Shown here: one piece after another, positions 19,090 to 26,243 of the stretch
Position numbering within the stretch: the stretch's first letter is position 1
How the letters are laid out: every line of letters begins with the position of its first letter
Source of the DNA: Aureivirga marina
Lineage (GTDB): Bacteria > Bacteroidota > Bacteroidia > Flavobacteriales > Flavobacteriaceae
Direction: 5' to 3'
Assembly (NCBI RefSeq): GCF_015767265.1
Contig: NZ_JADPIB010000003.1
Span: 434,001 to 498,000 of the forward strand
DNA length: 64,000 bases
Notes under the pieces: generated by a model
The model's input: the letters and a program-made list of their open reading frames with translations, nothing else
The model's database searches: none
Told to the model about the DNA's origin: nothing
Position numbers and translations under genes: made by a program

Positions 19090-19716
19090 ATGAATTTCGC
19101 AAAACAAGCATTATCTTTTTTACAACCAGATTTAGTGGATAAAATTCTGAAAGAATCGACTATTCAAGAAATTCCGAAAGGAACTCAAATTTTAAGAGAA
19201 GAACAATATGTAAAAGTTCTACCGATTGTGATTGATGGTTTGGTAAAAGTTTATTCAAGATTTGAAGAAAAAGATTTATTGCTCTATTATATTGAGCCTG
19301 TTCAGAGTTGCATTATGACTTTCTATGCTTCTTTAAAAAATACACCAAGCAAAGTTTTTGCAATCACAGAAGAAAATTCGAAATTGTTATTAATTCCAGT
19401 GCAATTTATTCCAAAATGGTTAAAAGAATATCCAAATTTTAATGAATTATTTTACGATCAATTCAACTTGCGTTATTTAGAACTTTTAGACACCATCGGA
19501 CATCTTTTAGTCGAGAAAATGGATAAGCGTTTGTATAATCATTTAAAGAAAAAAACGGAATTAACTAAAAATGATTCTATTAAGATGAGTCATAACCAAA
19601 TTGCAAACGAATTAGGAACTGCAAGAGAAGTAATTTCTAGAGTTTTAAAAAAGCTAGAAACAGAAGGAAAAGTAGAACAAACTTCAGAAGGAATAAAAAT
19701 AATTAATCAGTGGTGA
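19090..19716 (+). CDS. Crp/Fnr-family transcriptional regulator
   Basis: A 208-residue regulator. The N-terminal cyclic-nucleotide-binding-like beta roll spans about residues 10-120 (EIPKGTQILREEQYVKVLPIVIDG). A dimer helix follows, and the C-terminal winged helix-turn-helix is at about 160-205 (MSHNQIANELGTAREVISRVLKKLETEG). The Cys residues typical of an Fnr iron-sulfur cluster are absent, so the effector is unknown. The next gene, a DUF2892 membrane protein, carries a palindrome across its promoter, which could be this regulator's target. ATG at 19090. Confidence 0.9.
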   Translation: MNFAKQALSFLQPDLVDKILKESTIQEIPKGTQILREEQYVKVLPIVIDGLVKVYSRFEEKDLLLYYIEPVQSCIMTFYASLKNTPSKVFAITEENSKLLLIPVQFIPKWLKEYPNFNELFYDQFNLRYLELLDTIGHLLVEKMDKRLYNHLKKKTELTKNDSIKMSHNQIANELGTAREVISRVLKKLETEGKVEQTSEGIKIINQW

Positions 19717-19756
19717 CCGTAGTCACTGCATAGGATTTAAGCGAATCCTATCTTTG
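19712..19756 (+). promoter_or_regulatory. Palindromic operator candidate over a TANNTTTG promoter
   Basis: A perfect 8-bp-arm palindrome (ATAGGATT / AATCCTAT, 19730-19751) runs directly into the -7 box TATCTTTG (19749-19756). A second short palindrome GTGAC-CGTA-GTCAC (19712-19725) overlaps the stop of the Crp/Fnr gene. Placement between -33 and -7 suits a regulator-binding site controlling the DUF2892 gene; binding itself is inference. Confidence 0.55.
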
Positions 19757-19782
19757 AAAAAGTAATAATTAATTTTTTGAAA

Positions 19783-19995
19783 ATGAAAAAAAATATGGGA
19801 TCGCTTGATCGAATTATCCGATTCATCATTGCAATTATTGTTGGAGTTCTGTATTTAACGAATATTATTTCTGGAACTCTTGGAATCGTTCTTCTAGCAC
19901 TTGCAGGAATTTTTGTTTTGACTAGTCTAATTAGTTTTTGTCCGCTTTATGCCCCTTTTGGAATTAAAACCTGTCCTATAAAAGAAAAGGAATAA
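19783..19995 (+). CDS. DUF2892 small inner-membrane protein
   Basis: A protein of about 70 residues (MKKNMGSLDRIIRF...) with two membrane helices separated by a short turn, ending in CPLYAPFGIKTCPIKEKE. The DRIIR start and C-P-L-Y...C-P ending are typical of DUF2892/YgaP-like membrane domains, often fused or adjacent to rhodanese proteins. The two conserved Cys may bind metal or persulfide, but this is inference. ATG at 19783 is preferred over the TTG at 19777; another ATG at 19795 is possible. It lies 66 bp after the Crp/Fnr gene with its own promoter. Confidence 0.82.
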   Translation: MKKNMGSLDRIIRFIIAIIVGVLYLTNIISGTLGIVLLALAGIFVLTSLISFCPLYAPFGIKTCPIKEKE

Positions 19996-20142
19996 AGCTA
20001 TTTACAGAAAGTTTCATATAGTTTTGATTTAAAAAGTATTTTGACATGTTCAGAATACTTTTTTTGATTGGAAAACAACCTTTCATTTATAATTATGATA
20101 AATGTTTTGTTCAAATATAACTGACCTATTTTTTTAATCGTA

Positions 20143-20233
20143 AAAATCAAAAAATTTGAAAAAAATAGACGAGAAACTGTTTGAGCGATAGCGAGTTTTT
20201 TGAGTCTTTTTCAAATTTTGTAGGTTTTTGATT
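20143..20233. repeat. Imperfect long inverted repeat in intergenic region
   Basis: Arms around 20143-20175 and 20205-20233 are partly complementary: each reads outward as AAATCAAAAA...ATTTGAAAAA...GAC. They enclose a GAGCGATAGCGAG core. Related AT-rich elements with the same core occur scattered in flavobacterial genomes as far as I recall. No open reading frame with protein-like composition was found in it. Confidence 0.5.
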
Positions 20234-20329
20234 TAAAAAATATAAGTCTTGATTTTTTTGATTCGTTTTTTTATCAAGAACAAATCGAGGTACGAGATTC
20301 ACGAATACCTAATTAAAAAATAAAAGGAA

Positions 20330-20416
20330 ATGAGTAAAATGAATGATGCAGAATACTCTGAAATTCAAAAATATTTTTTAAATAAATTGTTTTTAAGGAG
20401 GAACAAGAGATGGTAA
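20330..20416 (+). CDS. Possible 28-residue ORF or gene remnant
   Basis: ATG at 20330 (MSKMNDAEYSEIQKYFLNKL then a basic end) with stop at 20414-20416. The first 20 residues have normal codon composition, while the rest falls in a hairpin arm. It may be the truncated start of a lost gene rather than an expressed peptide. Low confidence. Confidence 0.25.
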   Translation: MSKMNDAEYSEIQKYFLNKLFLRRNKRW

Positions 20417-20475
20417 AATAATAGTAATTAGTTAACTAAAATCCCAAAAATCCATCTCTAACTCCTCCTTTAAAA
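20391..20475. repeat. Long hairpin with 23-24-bp arms
   Basis: Left arm 20391-20413 and right arm 20452-20475 are near-perfect inverted repeats (TTTTAA-GGAGGA...GAGATGG against its complement, with a few mismatches), enclosing a 38-base AT-rich loop. It directly precedes the minisatellite. Such a structure is too long for a simple terminator and resembles the end of a mobile or satellite element. Confidence 0.7.
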
Positions 20476-20490
20476 TATAAAAGCGATTTT

Positions 20491-20661
20491 GATTTATACG
20501 AATGAAGAGTAGTTTTATACAAATGTAGACCAGTTTTACACGAATGCAGTGTGGTTTTATACAAATGCAGACCAGTTTTACGCGAATGCAGCATGGTTTT
20601 ATACAAATGCAGACCTGTTTTACACGAATGCAATGTGATTTTATGCAAATGCAGACTTCTA
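20491..20661. repeat. Minisatellite: 42-bp tandem units made of two related 21-bp halves
   Basis: Units begin at 20512, 20554 and 20596, with partial copies before (about 20491) and after (20638-20661). Each 42-bp unit consists of GTTTTATACAAATGCAGACC-like and GTTTTACACGAATGCAG-like halves. Because 21 is divisible by three, several reading frames stay open across it, but their translations are low-complexity shadows. It lies 90-260 bp upstream of an AraC-type regulator gene. Confidence 0.9.
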
Positions 20662-20752
20662 AAATCACTTTTCTCTATAAAAAAATATAATTAGAAAAAG
20701 AATTGTAGAGAATTTCTTTTTATCTTATAATTGCTTCTTTAAAAATTAAAAG

Positions 20753-21643
20753 GTGGATAGAATCAAAGATATACAGTCGTTATTACAGGCAATGAATGTT
20801 GAGAGATTTCAAAAATGTGATGATTTCCATGTGTTGAAATTTAATGATCACCTAAAAGATATTCCATTTCAAACAGAATCTAGAAAGTGTGATTTCTTTC
20901 AAATCTTTTTCTCCGATTATTATGATGTAGAAGTTACAATTGATGCGAAAACATTTTCATTAAAAGACAAAACACTTATTTCATTTCTTGCACCTCAGCA
21001 AACTCTTTCCGTAGATGTAAAAAGTGTTGAGAAACTTTCTAATGGATATATGATGGCTTTTCAATCGAGTTTTTTAAAAAATGGAAAATCTAACTTTGAG
21101 ATTGAACAGAAATTTCCATATTTCAATAAAAACTACTCGCCTATTTATTTTATTAATCCAAAGAAAACAGTTTTTCCAGATATCATTCGAAAAATTTACG
21201 ATTTGTTTCAAGAACTTTCTGATGAAAATTTGGAAATCATTCGTTCTTATTTAAACATTCTTCTACTAGAAGCTAAAAAATCATTTTATGATGGTAATAT
21301 TAAAACAAGTTTAGCCTCTCGCTCCGAGCAAATTTCTTTTTCTTTTGAAAGTTTGGTAAAAAAATATTCCAACAAAAGAAAGCCACTTGATTTTTATGCT
21401 GAAAAACTAAACATCAGTACAGTTTATCTTTCAGAATGTGTCAAAAAAACCACAGGAAAAACAGCTAAAAAGATTATTAAAGAATATGTAATTCTAGAAG
21501 CTTCTACCCTTTTGATACAATCTTTAAAAACTATTGATGAAATCTCAGATAGTTTAGGATTTAGTGCAACTTCTAACTTTAGTAACTTCTTCAAGAAAGA
21601 AACAGGATGTACACCTTTGGAATTTAAAAACCAAAACACCTAA
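20753..21643 (+). CDS. AraC-family transcriptional regulator (GTG start)
   Basis: A 296-residue regulator. Residues 1-190 are a sensor domain of the type seen in Bacteroidota AraC proteins (DIPFQTESRKCDFFQIFFSD). Residues 195-296 carry the double helix-turn-helix: DFYAEKLNISTVYLSECVKK and IDEISDSLGFSATSNFSNFF, then TGCTPLEFK. An in-frame stop lies just before the GTG at 20753; the next start would be ATG at 20792. The following gene (163-aa membrane protein) has its own promoter 55 bp after the stop and is a plausible target. Confidence 0.9.
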   Translation: MDRIKDIQSLLQAMNVERFQKCDDFHVLKFNDHLKDIPFQTESRKCDFFQIFFSDYYDVEVTIDAKTFSLKDKTLISFLAPQQTLSVDVKSVEKLSNGYMMAFQSSFLKNGKSNFEIEQKFPYFNKNYSPIYFINPKKTVFPDIIRKIYDLFQELSDENLEIIRSYLNILLLEAKKSFYDGNIKTSLASRSEQISFSFESLVKKYSNKRKPLDFYAEKLNISTVYLSECVKKTTGKTAKKIIKEYVILEASTLLIQSLKTIDEISDSLGFSATSNFSNFFKKETGCTPLEFKNQNT

Positions 21644-21696
21644 TTTTTGATAAATATCTCCTAAATTTTAGTATCAGTTTTCATATAAACTGAAAG

Positions 21697-21704
21697 TATC
21701 TTTG
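21697..21704 (+). promoter_or_regulatory. Bacteroidota -7 box before the 159-aa membrane protein gene
   Basis: TATCTTTG. Transcription would start near 21711, which is too close to the first ATG (21713) for normal initiation but suits the ATG at 21725. Confidence 0.55.
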
Positions 21705-21724
21705 CTTTAAAAATGAAACATAAG

Positions 21725-22204
21725 ATGAACAATTTAAGAAAAGATACTAATCTTGTTATAATCGCTTTTTTAACGGTTAGTGCATTAACTTTTGGGGAAT
21801 TATTAGAGCAAATTGTTTTTGTTCCTAATTGGTTAATCGGGAATGTAGATGAAAATTTGGAGCATTTTAGAAAATTTAAACACACAACAGATCCAGGAAT
21901 GTTTTATTTTCCATTGACAATTGTTGCAATTATATCTCATGCAATGTTATTAGGAAAAAAATCAATCTTAACTGTGGAGCAAAAGAAAAATGTAAAACAT
22001 TCTTTATTTCTATTCTTAGCAGTCTTTTTAGTAACCATTTATGTGATTGTTTTCATCAACGTTCCTGTAATTGATATGGGAACTTTATCTGGAGAAGCAC
22101 AAGAATCTAAAATCGTAATTTGGGCAATTTTAAATATGTTCCGAATTATTTTACCAGCAATCGGTCTTTATAAACTTTCAAAACTGTTTACAATCAAACA
22201 ATAG
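21725..22204 (+). CDS. Four-helix membrane protein, DUF1772-like
   Basis: A 159-residue protein with four membrane helices. The pattern of an N-terminal helix followed by a large loop (FVPNWLIGNVDENLEHFRKF), a DPGMFYFPLTIV helix and a loop containing NVPVIDMG resembles DUF1772/anthrone-oxygenase-like proteins, where N-x-P-x-N/D-like motifs occur between helices 3 and 4. Function unknown. Start placed at 21725 from the promoter position; ATG 21713 is the alternative. The upstream AraC gene is its likely regulator by neighbourhood. Followed by a good terminator. Confidence 0.6.
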   Translation: MNNLRKDTNLVIIAFLTVSALTFGELLEQIVFVPNWLIGNVDENLEHFRKFKHTTDPGMFYFPLTIVAIISHAMLLGKKSILTVEQKKNVKHSLFLFLAVFLVTIYVIVFINVPVIDMGTLSGEAQESKIVIWAILNMFRIILPAIGLYKLSKLFTIKQ

Positions 22205-22227
22205 TAAGTCTATATTTGAATATTTCT

Positions 22228-22268
22228 AAAGCATATGGAATTATAATTTTCTATATGCTTTTTTTTGT
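22228..22268 (+). terminator. Rho-independent terminator
   Basis: Stem AAAGCATAT / ATATGCTTT with an AT-rich loop of about 16 bases and a run of eight T residues, 24 bp after the preceding stop codon. Confidence 0.85.
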
Positions 22269-22298
22269 GTTTGAAAATGAAAACAACTCCAAATTTCA

Positions 22299-22329
22299 TT
22301 GCATTTAATTTTAAATAGAAGTATCTTTG
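22299..22329 (+). promoter_or_regulatory. Flavobacterial promoter (TTG - 20 bp - TATCTTTG)
   Basis: TTG at 22299-22301, a 20-bp spacer and TATCTTTG at 22322-22329 agree with the Bacteroidota -33/-7 consensus. It would give a leader of about 155 bases before the three-gene cluster at 22492. Confidence 0.6.
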
Positions 22330-22491
22330 AGATATCTGTTTTTGTAAGATTTCTTACAGTTTAAAGGAAATTTACAAATAACTCTAAAGGAAGAAATATT
22401 AAAAGTTTTCGTCTTTTAATTTATACATGTTGGTTGGGATAGAGTTCTAAGAACTTTCTTTGAAAAAAAGTTTAACTAAAAATATCTAACT

Positions 22492-23526
22492 ATGAATCAA
22501 ACGCTAAATCTTCAGAAAATTTCCCTCATTTTTGGGATTCCTATTTTGCTCTACGGATGTACAATTTTACTTTCTAAATCTTCTGTTTTTGCTGCAAATC
22601 CAAATTTACTTTCTATAGGAATTACCTTTGATTTATTATTAACGACTCCTTTAATTTATTTTTTATTAATTAGAAAAACGAAAATTCCAAAAACAACTGT
22701 TATTCCTTTAACTGTTTTGGGAATTGTAATCGGAACTTATATTCTTCCATCACAACACCAAGAATATCTTTCTTTTTTTAAATATTGGATATTGCCAATT
22801 GTCGAAATTTCTGTTTTCTCTTACATTGTTTATACTATTGTTAAGCTGATAAAACAATATAAATTAAATAAAACAGAGTCAGATGATTTTTTCATTGCTT
22901 TAAAAACAACTTGTAATAAAATTCTTCCAAAAGGAATTGTAATTCCATTCGTTACGGAAATTTCTGTGATTTATTATGGATTTATTTATTGGAGAAAACG
23001 AAAATTAAAAGAAAATGAATTTTCATATCATAAAGAAAGTGGAATTATAGCTTTATTAATCACATTCCTATTTTTAATTTTCATCGAAACAATTGCAATT
23101 CATATACTTTTAGAAAAATGGAATTATATCCTTGCATGGATTATAACTTTTTTAAGTATCTATACTAGTTTACAAGTTTTTGGTTTCTTAAAATCTATGT
23201 ATAAAAGACCTTATATAATTGAAAATAACACAATTTTTCTTCGTCATGGAATCATGAGCGAAACGACAATCGATATAAATTCAATTGAAAGCATCGAAAT
23301 TTCTTCAAAAGATATTGAGTTTGATGAAACAATTAGAAGTTTATCTATTTTTGGAGCAATGGATAGTCATAATTTAATTATTCATCTAAAAAAAGAAAAT
23401 CAATTATTGAGTTTGTACGGAATAAAAAAAACATATAAAAGTTTAGCAATTCATGTAGACGATAAAATTTTATTTAAAAACACAATTGAAAATAATATTC
23501 CTAAATCAACTGATGAAAATACATGA
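22492..23526 (+). CDS. Polytopic membrane protein with C-terminal PH-like domain, unknown function
   Basis: A 344-residue protein. Roughly six hydrophobic helices fall within residues 10-235, including a charged cytosolic loop (about 120-140). A soluble C-terminal domain (about 238-330; RPYIIENNTIFLRHGIMSETTIDINSIESIEIS) resembles bacterial PH-like domains. Similar flavobacterial proteins are often labelled beta-carotene monooxygenase, which the sequence does not support. It is first in a three-gene overlapping cluster (4-bp overlap with the next gene). Confidence 0.65.
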   Translation: MNQTLNLQKISLIFGIPILLYGCTILLSKSSVFAANPNLLSIGITFDLLLTTPLIYFLLIRKTKIPKTTVIPLTVLGIVIGTYILPSQHQEYLSFFKYWILPIVEISVFSYIVYTIVKLIKQYKLNKTESDDFFIALKTTCNKILPKGIVIPFVTEISVIYYGFIYWRKRKLKENEFSYHKESGIIALLITFLFLIFIETIAIHILLEKWNYILAWIITFLSIYTSLQVFGFLKSMYKRPYIIENNTIFLRHGIMSETTIDINSIESIEISSKDIEFDETIRSLSIFGAMDSHNLIIHLKKENQLLSLYGIKKTYKSLAIHVDDKILFKNTIENNIPKSTDENT

Positions 23527-23921
23527 AATCAATTTTAATAACATTTTTAATTCTATTTACATTTAATCTTTCTGCACAACAAATCAAAGAAATTAGAATA
23601 GATAATAATCCAAAATTAACCAATGTAGAAGCAGATTTTTTAAATAATTATCTAGCACATTTAAATCTAAACTATGATTTTACTGAAAAAAAAGTAATTT
23701 TTGTCAAAGGAAATTCTGGAAATATTATTTCAGATAAAACTTCTTTCTTTAATAGTGTAAAAGAGTATAAAGATCAACCTGTTTCCGTTAGAATTTTAAA
23801 ATTAACGGAAGAAGAAAAATTAAAATCAGGAGATTATGATATAATTATTGGATTCTGGGTGAAACGAATTACAGAAAATAGAAAAAGAAAAATAATCGAA
23901 GAAATATCAAATGAGAAATAA
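23523..23921 (+). CDS. Secreted protein of unknown function (132 aa)
   Basis: A 132-residue protein with a clear signal peptide (MKSILITFLILFTFNLSAQ, cleavage after SAQ). The mature part has a mixed alpha/beta pattern (EIRIDNNPKLTNVEADFLNNY ... KVIFVKGNSG) and a basic end. The start ATG overlaps the upstream stop by 4 bp and the end overlaps the next gene by 11 bp, indicating coupled translation with two membrane proteins. No family recognised. Confidence 0.65.
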   Translation: MKSILITFLILFTFNLSAQQIKEIRIDNNPKLTNVEADFLNNYLAHLNLNYDFTEKKVIFVKGNSGNIISDKTSFFNSVKEYKDQPVSVRILKLTEEEKLKSGDYDIIIGFWVKRITENRKRKIIEEISNEK

Positions 23922-24264
23922 TTTTTTAAAAACACTTTTAACATGGTTACCATCTTTGGTAATCATGTTAATTTACATTCCAAACGCATTATCTAAAATT
24001 TTTGAAGAAGAACAAGTTGGTAAAATAGTTTCAAACAGAGGAATTATGATTGCTACAGGAATTTTTCTTATAATTTCTTCCATTTTATTTTTATATAATA
24101 GAACTATTTTAATTGGAACAACGCTTTTAGCTTTATATATGACGTTTATCACTTGCATTCACATCTATAAAGGAAAACCACATGAAGTTGCTTTATTAAT
24201 TGTCATTGCAACGATTTTCTGTGCATTTTTAAGAAAACCAAAGTTATTTCATCAGAGATATTAA
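23911..24264 (+). CDS. DoxX-like four-helix membrane protein
   Basis: A 117-residue membrane protein with four helices. The layout (NFLKTLLTWLPSLVIMLIYIPNALSKIF, then helices at about 40-58, 65-85 and 90-108) fits the DoxX-like family. In that family a conserved N-terminal G/N-x-x-K after helix 1 is common (here NALSKIF). Function is unknown. Last gene of the three-gene cluster and convergent with an AraC-type gene 3 bp away. Confidence 0.65.
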   Translation: MRNNFLKTLLTWLPSLVIMLIYIPNALSKIFEEEQVGKIVSNRGIMIATGIFLIISSILFLYNRTILIGTTLLALYMTFITCIHIYKGKPHEVALLIVIATIFCAFLRKPKLFHQRY

Positions 24265-24267
24265 ATT

Positions 24268-25179
24268 TCAATTCAAAGAGCGATATTTTGCGGGGCTAAT
24301 TCCAATTTTCTGTTTGAAAAGTTTGCTAAAATGTTGCGGATATTCAAACCCTAAATCATAAGCAATTTCACTAATAGAAAGAGAAGTTCCTAAAAGTAAG
24401 TTTTTCGCTTTTTGAATTAAGAAAAAGTAAATATGTTCTTTAGCATTTTTCCCTGTTTCTTTTTTTAATAAATCACTCAAATAATTTGGAGAAATATGCA
24501 ATTCTTCTGCACAATATTTGACAGATGGAATTCCTAAAGTCATCGGTTTTTCAGAGTTATAATAAGCTTTTAAAATGTTCTCAAATTTACTCGCCAATTC
24601 TTGATGATGATTGGTGCGAATAAAAAACTGACGATCATAAAAACGATTACAATAATCTAAAAGTAATTCAATTGTAGAAATAATCAATTTTTGACTGTGT
24701 TTATCCAAATTCATACTATATTCTTTCTGAATTTTTGAAACCAAATCATTCAATGTTTGTTTTTCATCATCGGATAAATGCAAAGCTTCATGAACATCAT
24801 AAGAAAAATACGAATAAGAATCAATCGTTTTTGCTAAATGAGAACGACTTATCAAATTTGGATGAAAAACTAGCATCCAACTTTTAGATTCTTGCTTTAC
24901 ACGTTTTCCTTTTCCTTCTAAAATCTGATTAGGTTTTGTAAAAACCATTACTCCTTCTGTAAAATCATAGGAAATTCGACCATAACCAAAAGAGCCAGAA
25001 TGATTTTCTTTTAAAGAAATCATGTATAAATTCAAAATAGCTCGCATTCCATCAAAATCAATATCCTTAATATCTTTGTAATAAATCACAGAAATCAAAG
25101 GATGTTTTGGAGGTTTTAATCCCAGAATTTGATGTAATTGTGTGATAGAGTTTATTTCTAAAATAGATCCTGAATTCAT
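24268..25179 (-). CDS. AraC-family transcriptional regulator
   Basis: A 303-residue regulator. The N-terminal half carries a cupin-like sensor (SGSFGYGRISYDFTEGVMVF). The C-terminal double helix-turn-helix spans about 200-303 (SVKYCAEELHISPNYLSDLLKKETGKNAKEH, broken here between motifs; then SISEIAYDLGFEYPQHFSKLF and GISPAKYRSL). The gene lies 16 bp downstream of a short-chain dehydrogenase on the same strand, so the two form an operon. It probably autoregulates and controls the dehydrogenase. Confidence 0.92.
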   Translation of the reverse strand: MNSGSILEINSITQLHQILGLKPPKHPLISVIYYKDIKDIDFDGMRAILNLYMISLKENHSGSFGYGRISYDFTEGVMVFTKPNQILEGKGKRVKQESKSWMLVFHPNLISRSHLAKTIDSYSYFSYDVHEALHLSDDEKQTLNDLVSKIQKEYSMNLDKHSQKLIISTIELLLDYCNRFYDRQFFIRTNHHQELASKFENILKAYYNSEKPMTLGIPSVKYCAEELHISPNYLSDLLKKETGKNAKEHIYFFLIQKAKNLLLGTSLSISEIAYDLGFEYPQHFSKLFKQKIGISPAKYRSLN

Positions 25180-25195
25180 TTTAAATTGCTTTAAA

Positions 25196-26032
25196 TTATT
25201 TCCGATTACTTTTATTTTTTTCTAACATTCGAAAGATAGCTTTATCTAAAGTTTTATCACTTAAAATTTTTCTAAAAAATAAAGTTTGTTTTGCTTTTTT
25301 TCCAACTAAATATCTTGTTTTAGGATTTTTAGCTTTTATACTTTTTAAAATAATTTCCGCTACAATTTCTGGAGAAGAATAATTACCTTCTTTATAGACA
25401 TTTCCTATTATTTCTCTCATCGAATCAATTGTATTTTGATAAGGACTATCTTTCTTTTGCATAAAATGTTGATTTCGAATTTTTCCAAATTCTGTTTTAA
25501 TCGTTCCTGGCTCAATAATCACAACATCAATTCCAAACTGCTTCACTTCTACTCGCAAACAATCACTCCAACCTTCAACAGCGTGTTTCGATGCATGATA
25601 CCATGCTCCTAATGGACTGTGTATTTTTCCTCCAATCGAGGATAAATTGATTATTTTTCCTTTTTCTTGTTTACGCATTATTGGTAAAACTGCTTTTGTA
25701 ATTTCTGCTAAACCAAAAAGATTTACATCAAACTGTTTTTTTGCCGCTTCAAAACTTGTTTCTTCTACAGCGCCATAAATCGCAAAACCTGCATTATTTA
25801 TAAGAATATCAATTCGTTTTTCTTGTTCAAAAATTTTTTCAATTATCAATTTCACTTCCGAAAAATTTGTGATATCTAAAGCGAAAACTTTTCCTCCAGC
25901 CTTTTCAATTTCTTTCATATTCTGCTTTCTTCTTGCTAGACCATAAACTTGAAATCCATTTTGAATTAATTTTAATGCAGTTGCCTTACCAATTCCAGAA
26001 GAGGCTCCTGTTATAATTACTACTTGTTTCAT
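25196..26032 (-). CDS. Short-chain dehydrogenase/reductase (SDR)
   Basis: A 278-residue classical SDR. It has the cofactor motif TGASSGIGKA near the N-terminus, NNAG in the fourth strand (INNAGFAIYG), a catalytic Ser in NLSSIGGK, and the YHASKHA motif supplying Tyr and Lys. It is followed by an EPGTIKTEF loop. Oxidises or reduces an unknown alcohol/carbonyl with NAD(P). The ATG at 26032 is preferred over 26041 because a -7 box at 26052-26059 leaves hardly any leader for the latter. Operon with the downstream AraC regulator, which may respond to its substrate. Confidence 0.93.
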   Translation of the reverse strand: MKQVVIITGASSGIGKATALKLIQNGFQVYGLARRKQNMKEIEKAGGKVFALDITNFSEVKLIIEKIFEQEKRIDILINNAGFAIYGAVEETSFEAAKKQFDVNLFGLAEITKAVLPIMRKQEKGKIINLSSIGGKIHSPLGAWYHASKHAVEGWSDCLRVEVKQFGIDVVIIEPGTIKTEFGKIRNQHFMQKKDSPYQNTIDSMREIIGNVYKEGNYSSPEIVAEIILKSIKAKNPKTRYLVGKKAKQTLFFRKILSDKTLDKAIFRMLEKNKSNRK

Positions 26033-26051
26033 TATCTTCATTTTAATAAAA

Positions 26052-26076
26052 CAAAATTAGCTTGAAGTAACTTCAA
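26052..26076 (-). promoter_or_regulatory. Promoter -7 box plus 15-bp palindrome (candidate operator) for the SDR-AraC operon
   Basis: On the minus strand TAATTTTG (26052-26059) is a TANNTTTG box. Immediately upstream lies TTGAAGT-A-ACTTCAA (26062-26076), a perfect 7-bp-arm palindrome within the promoter spacer. Such a position suits a repressor site. That the neighbouring AraC protein binds it is not established, since AraC proteins usually prefer direct repeats. Confidence 0.5.
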
Positions 26077-26159
26077 AAAAGTATATATTTCATCGGATGT
26101 TTTATACATTTTACTTAGAATTATTTCAAAATGATTTTATATAAAAAAGAAATAAAAAA

Positions 26160-26183
26160 ATGCTTTACGTTATTGTAAAGCAT
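26160..26183 (-). terminator. Hairpin terminator after the PL6 lyase gene
   Basis: Perfect 9-bp stem ATGCTTTAC / GTAAAGCAT with a six-base loop. On the minus strand it is followed by a T-run. It separates the lyase gene from the SDR promoter. Confidence 0.8.
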
Positions 26184-26243
26184 TTTAAAAATTAATTTTA
26201 TTTAAAACCTATTTGAATGATTTAATTTTCTATTGGATTCTTT

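Noticed and set aside
20491-20661. CRISPR array
   Set aside because: The repeat is 42 bp made of two 21-bp halves with no unique spacers, and no cas genes are nearby. It is a minisatellite.
20432-20668. Repeat-containing Cys/Ile-rich protein on the minus strand
   Set aside because: Open frames occur in more than one phase because the repeat length is divisible by three; the translations are low complexity and lack a plausible start context.
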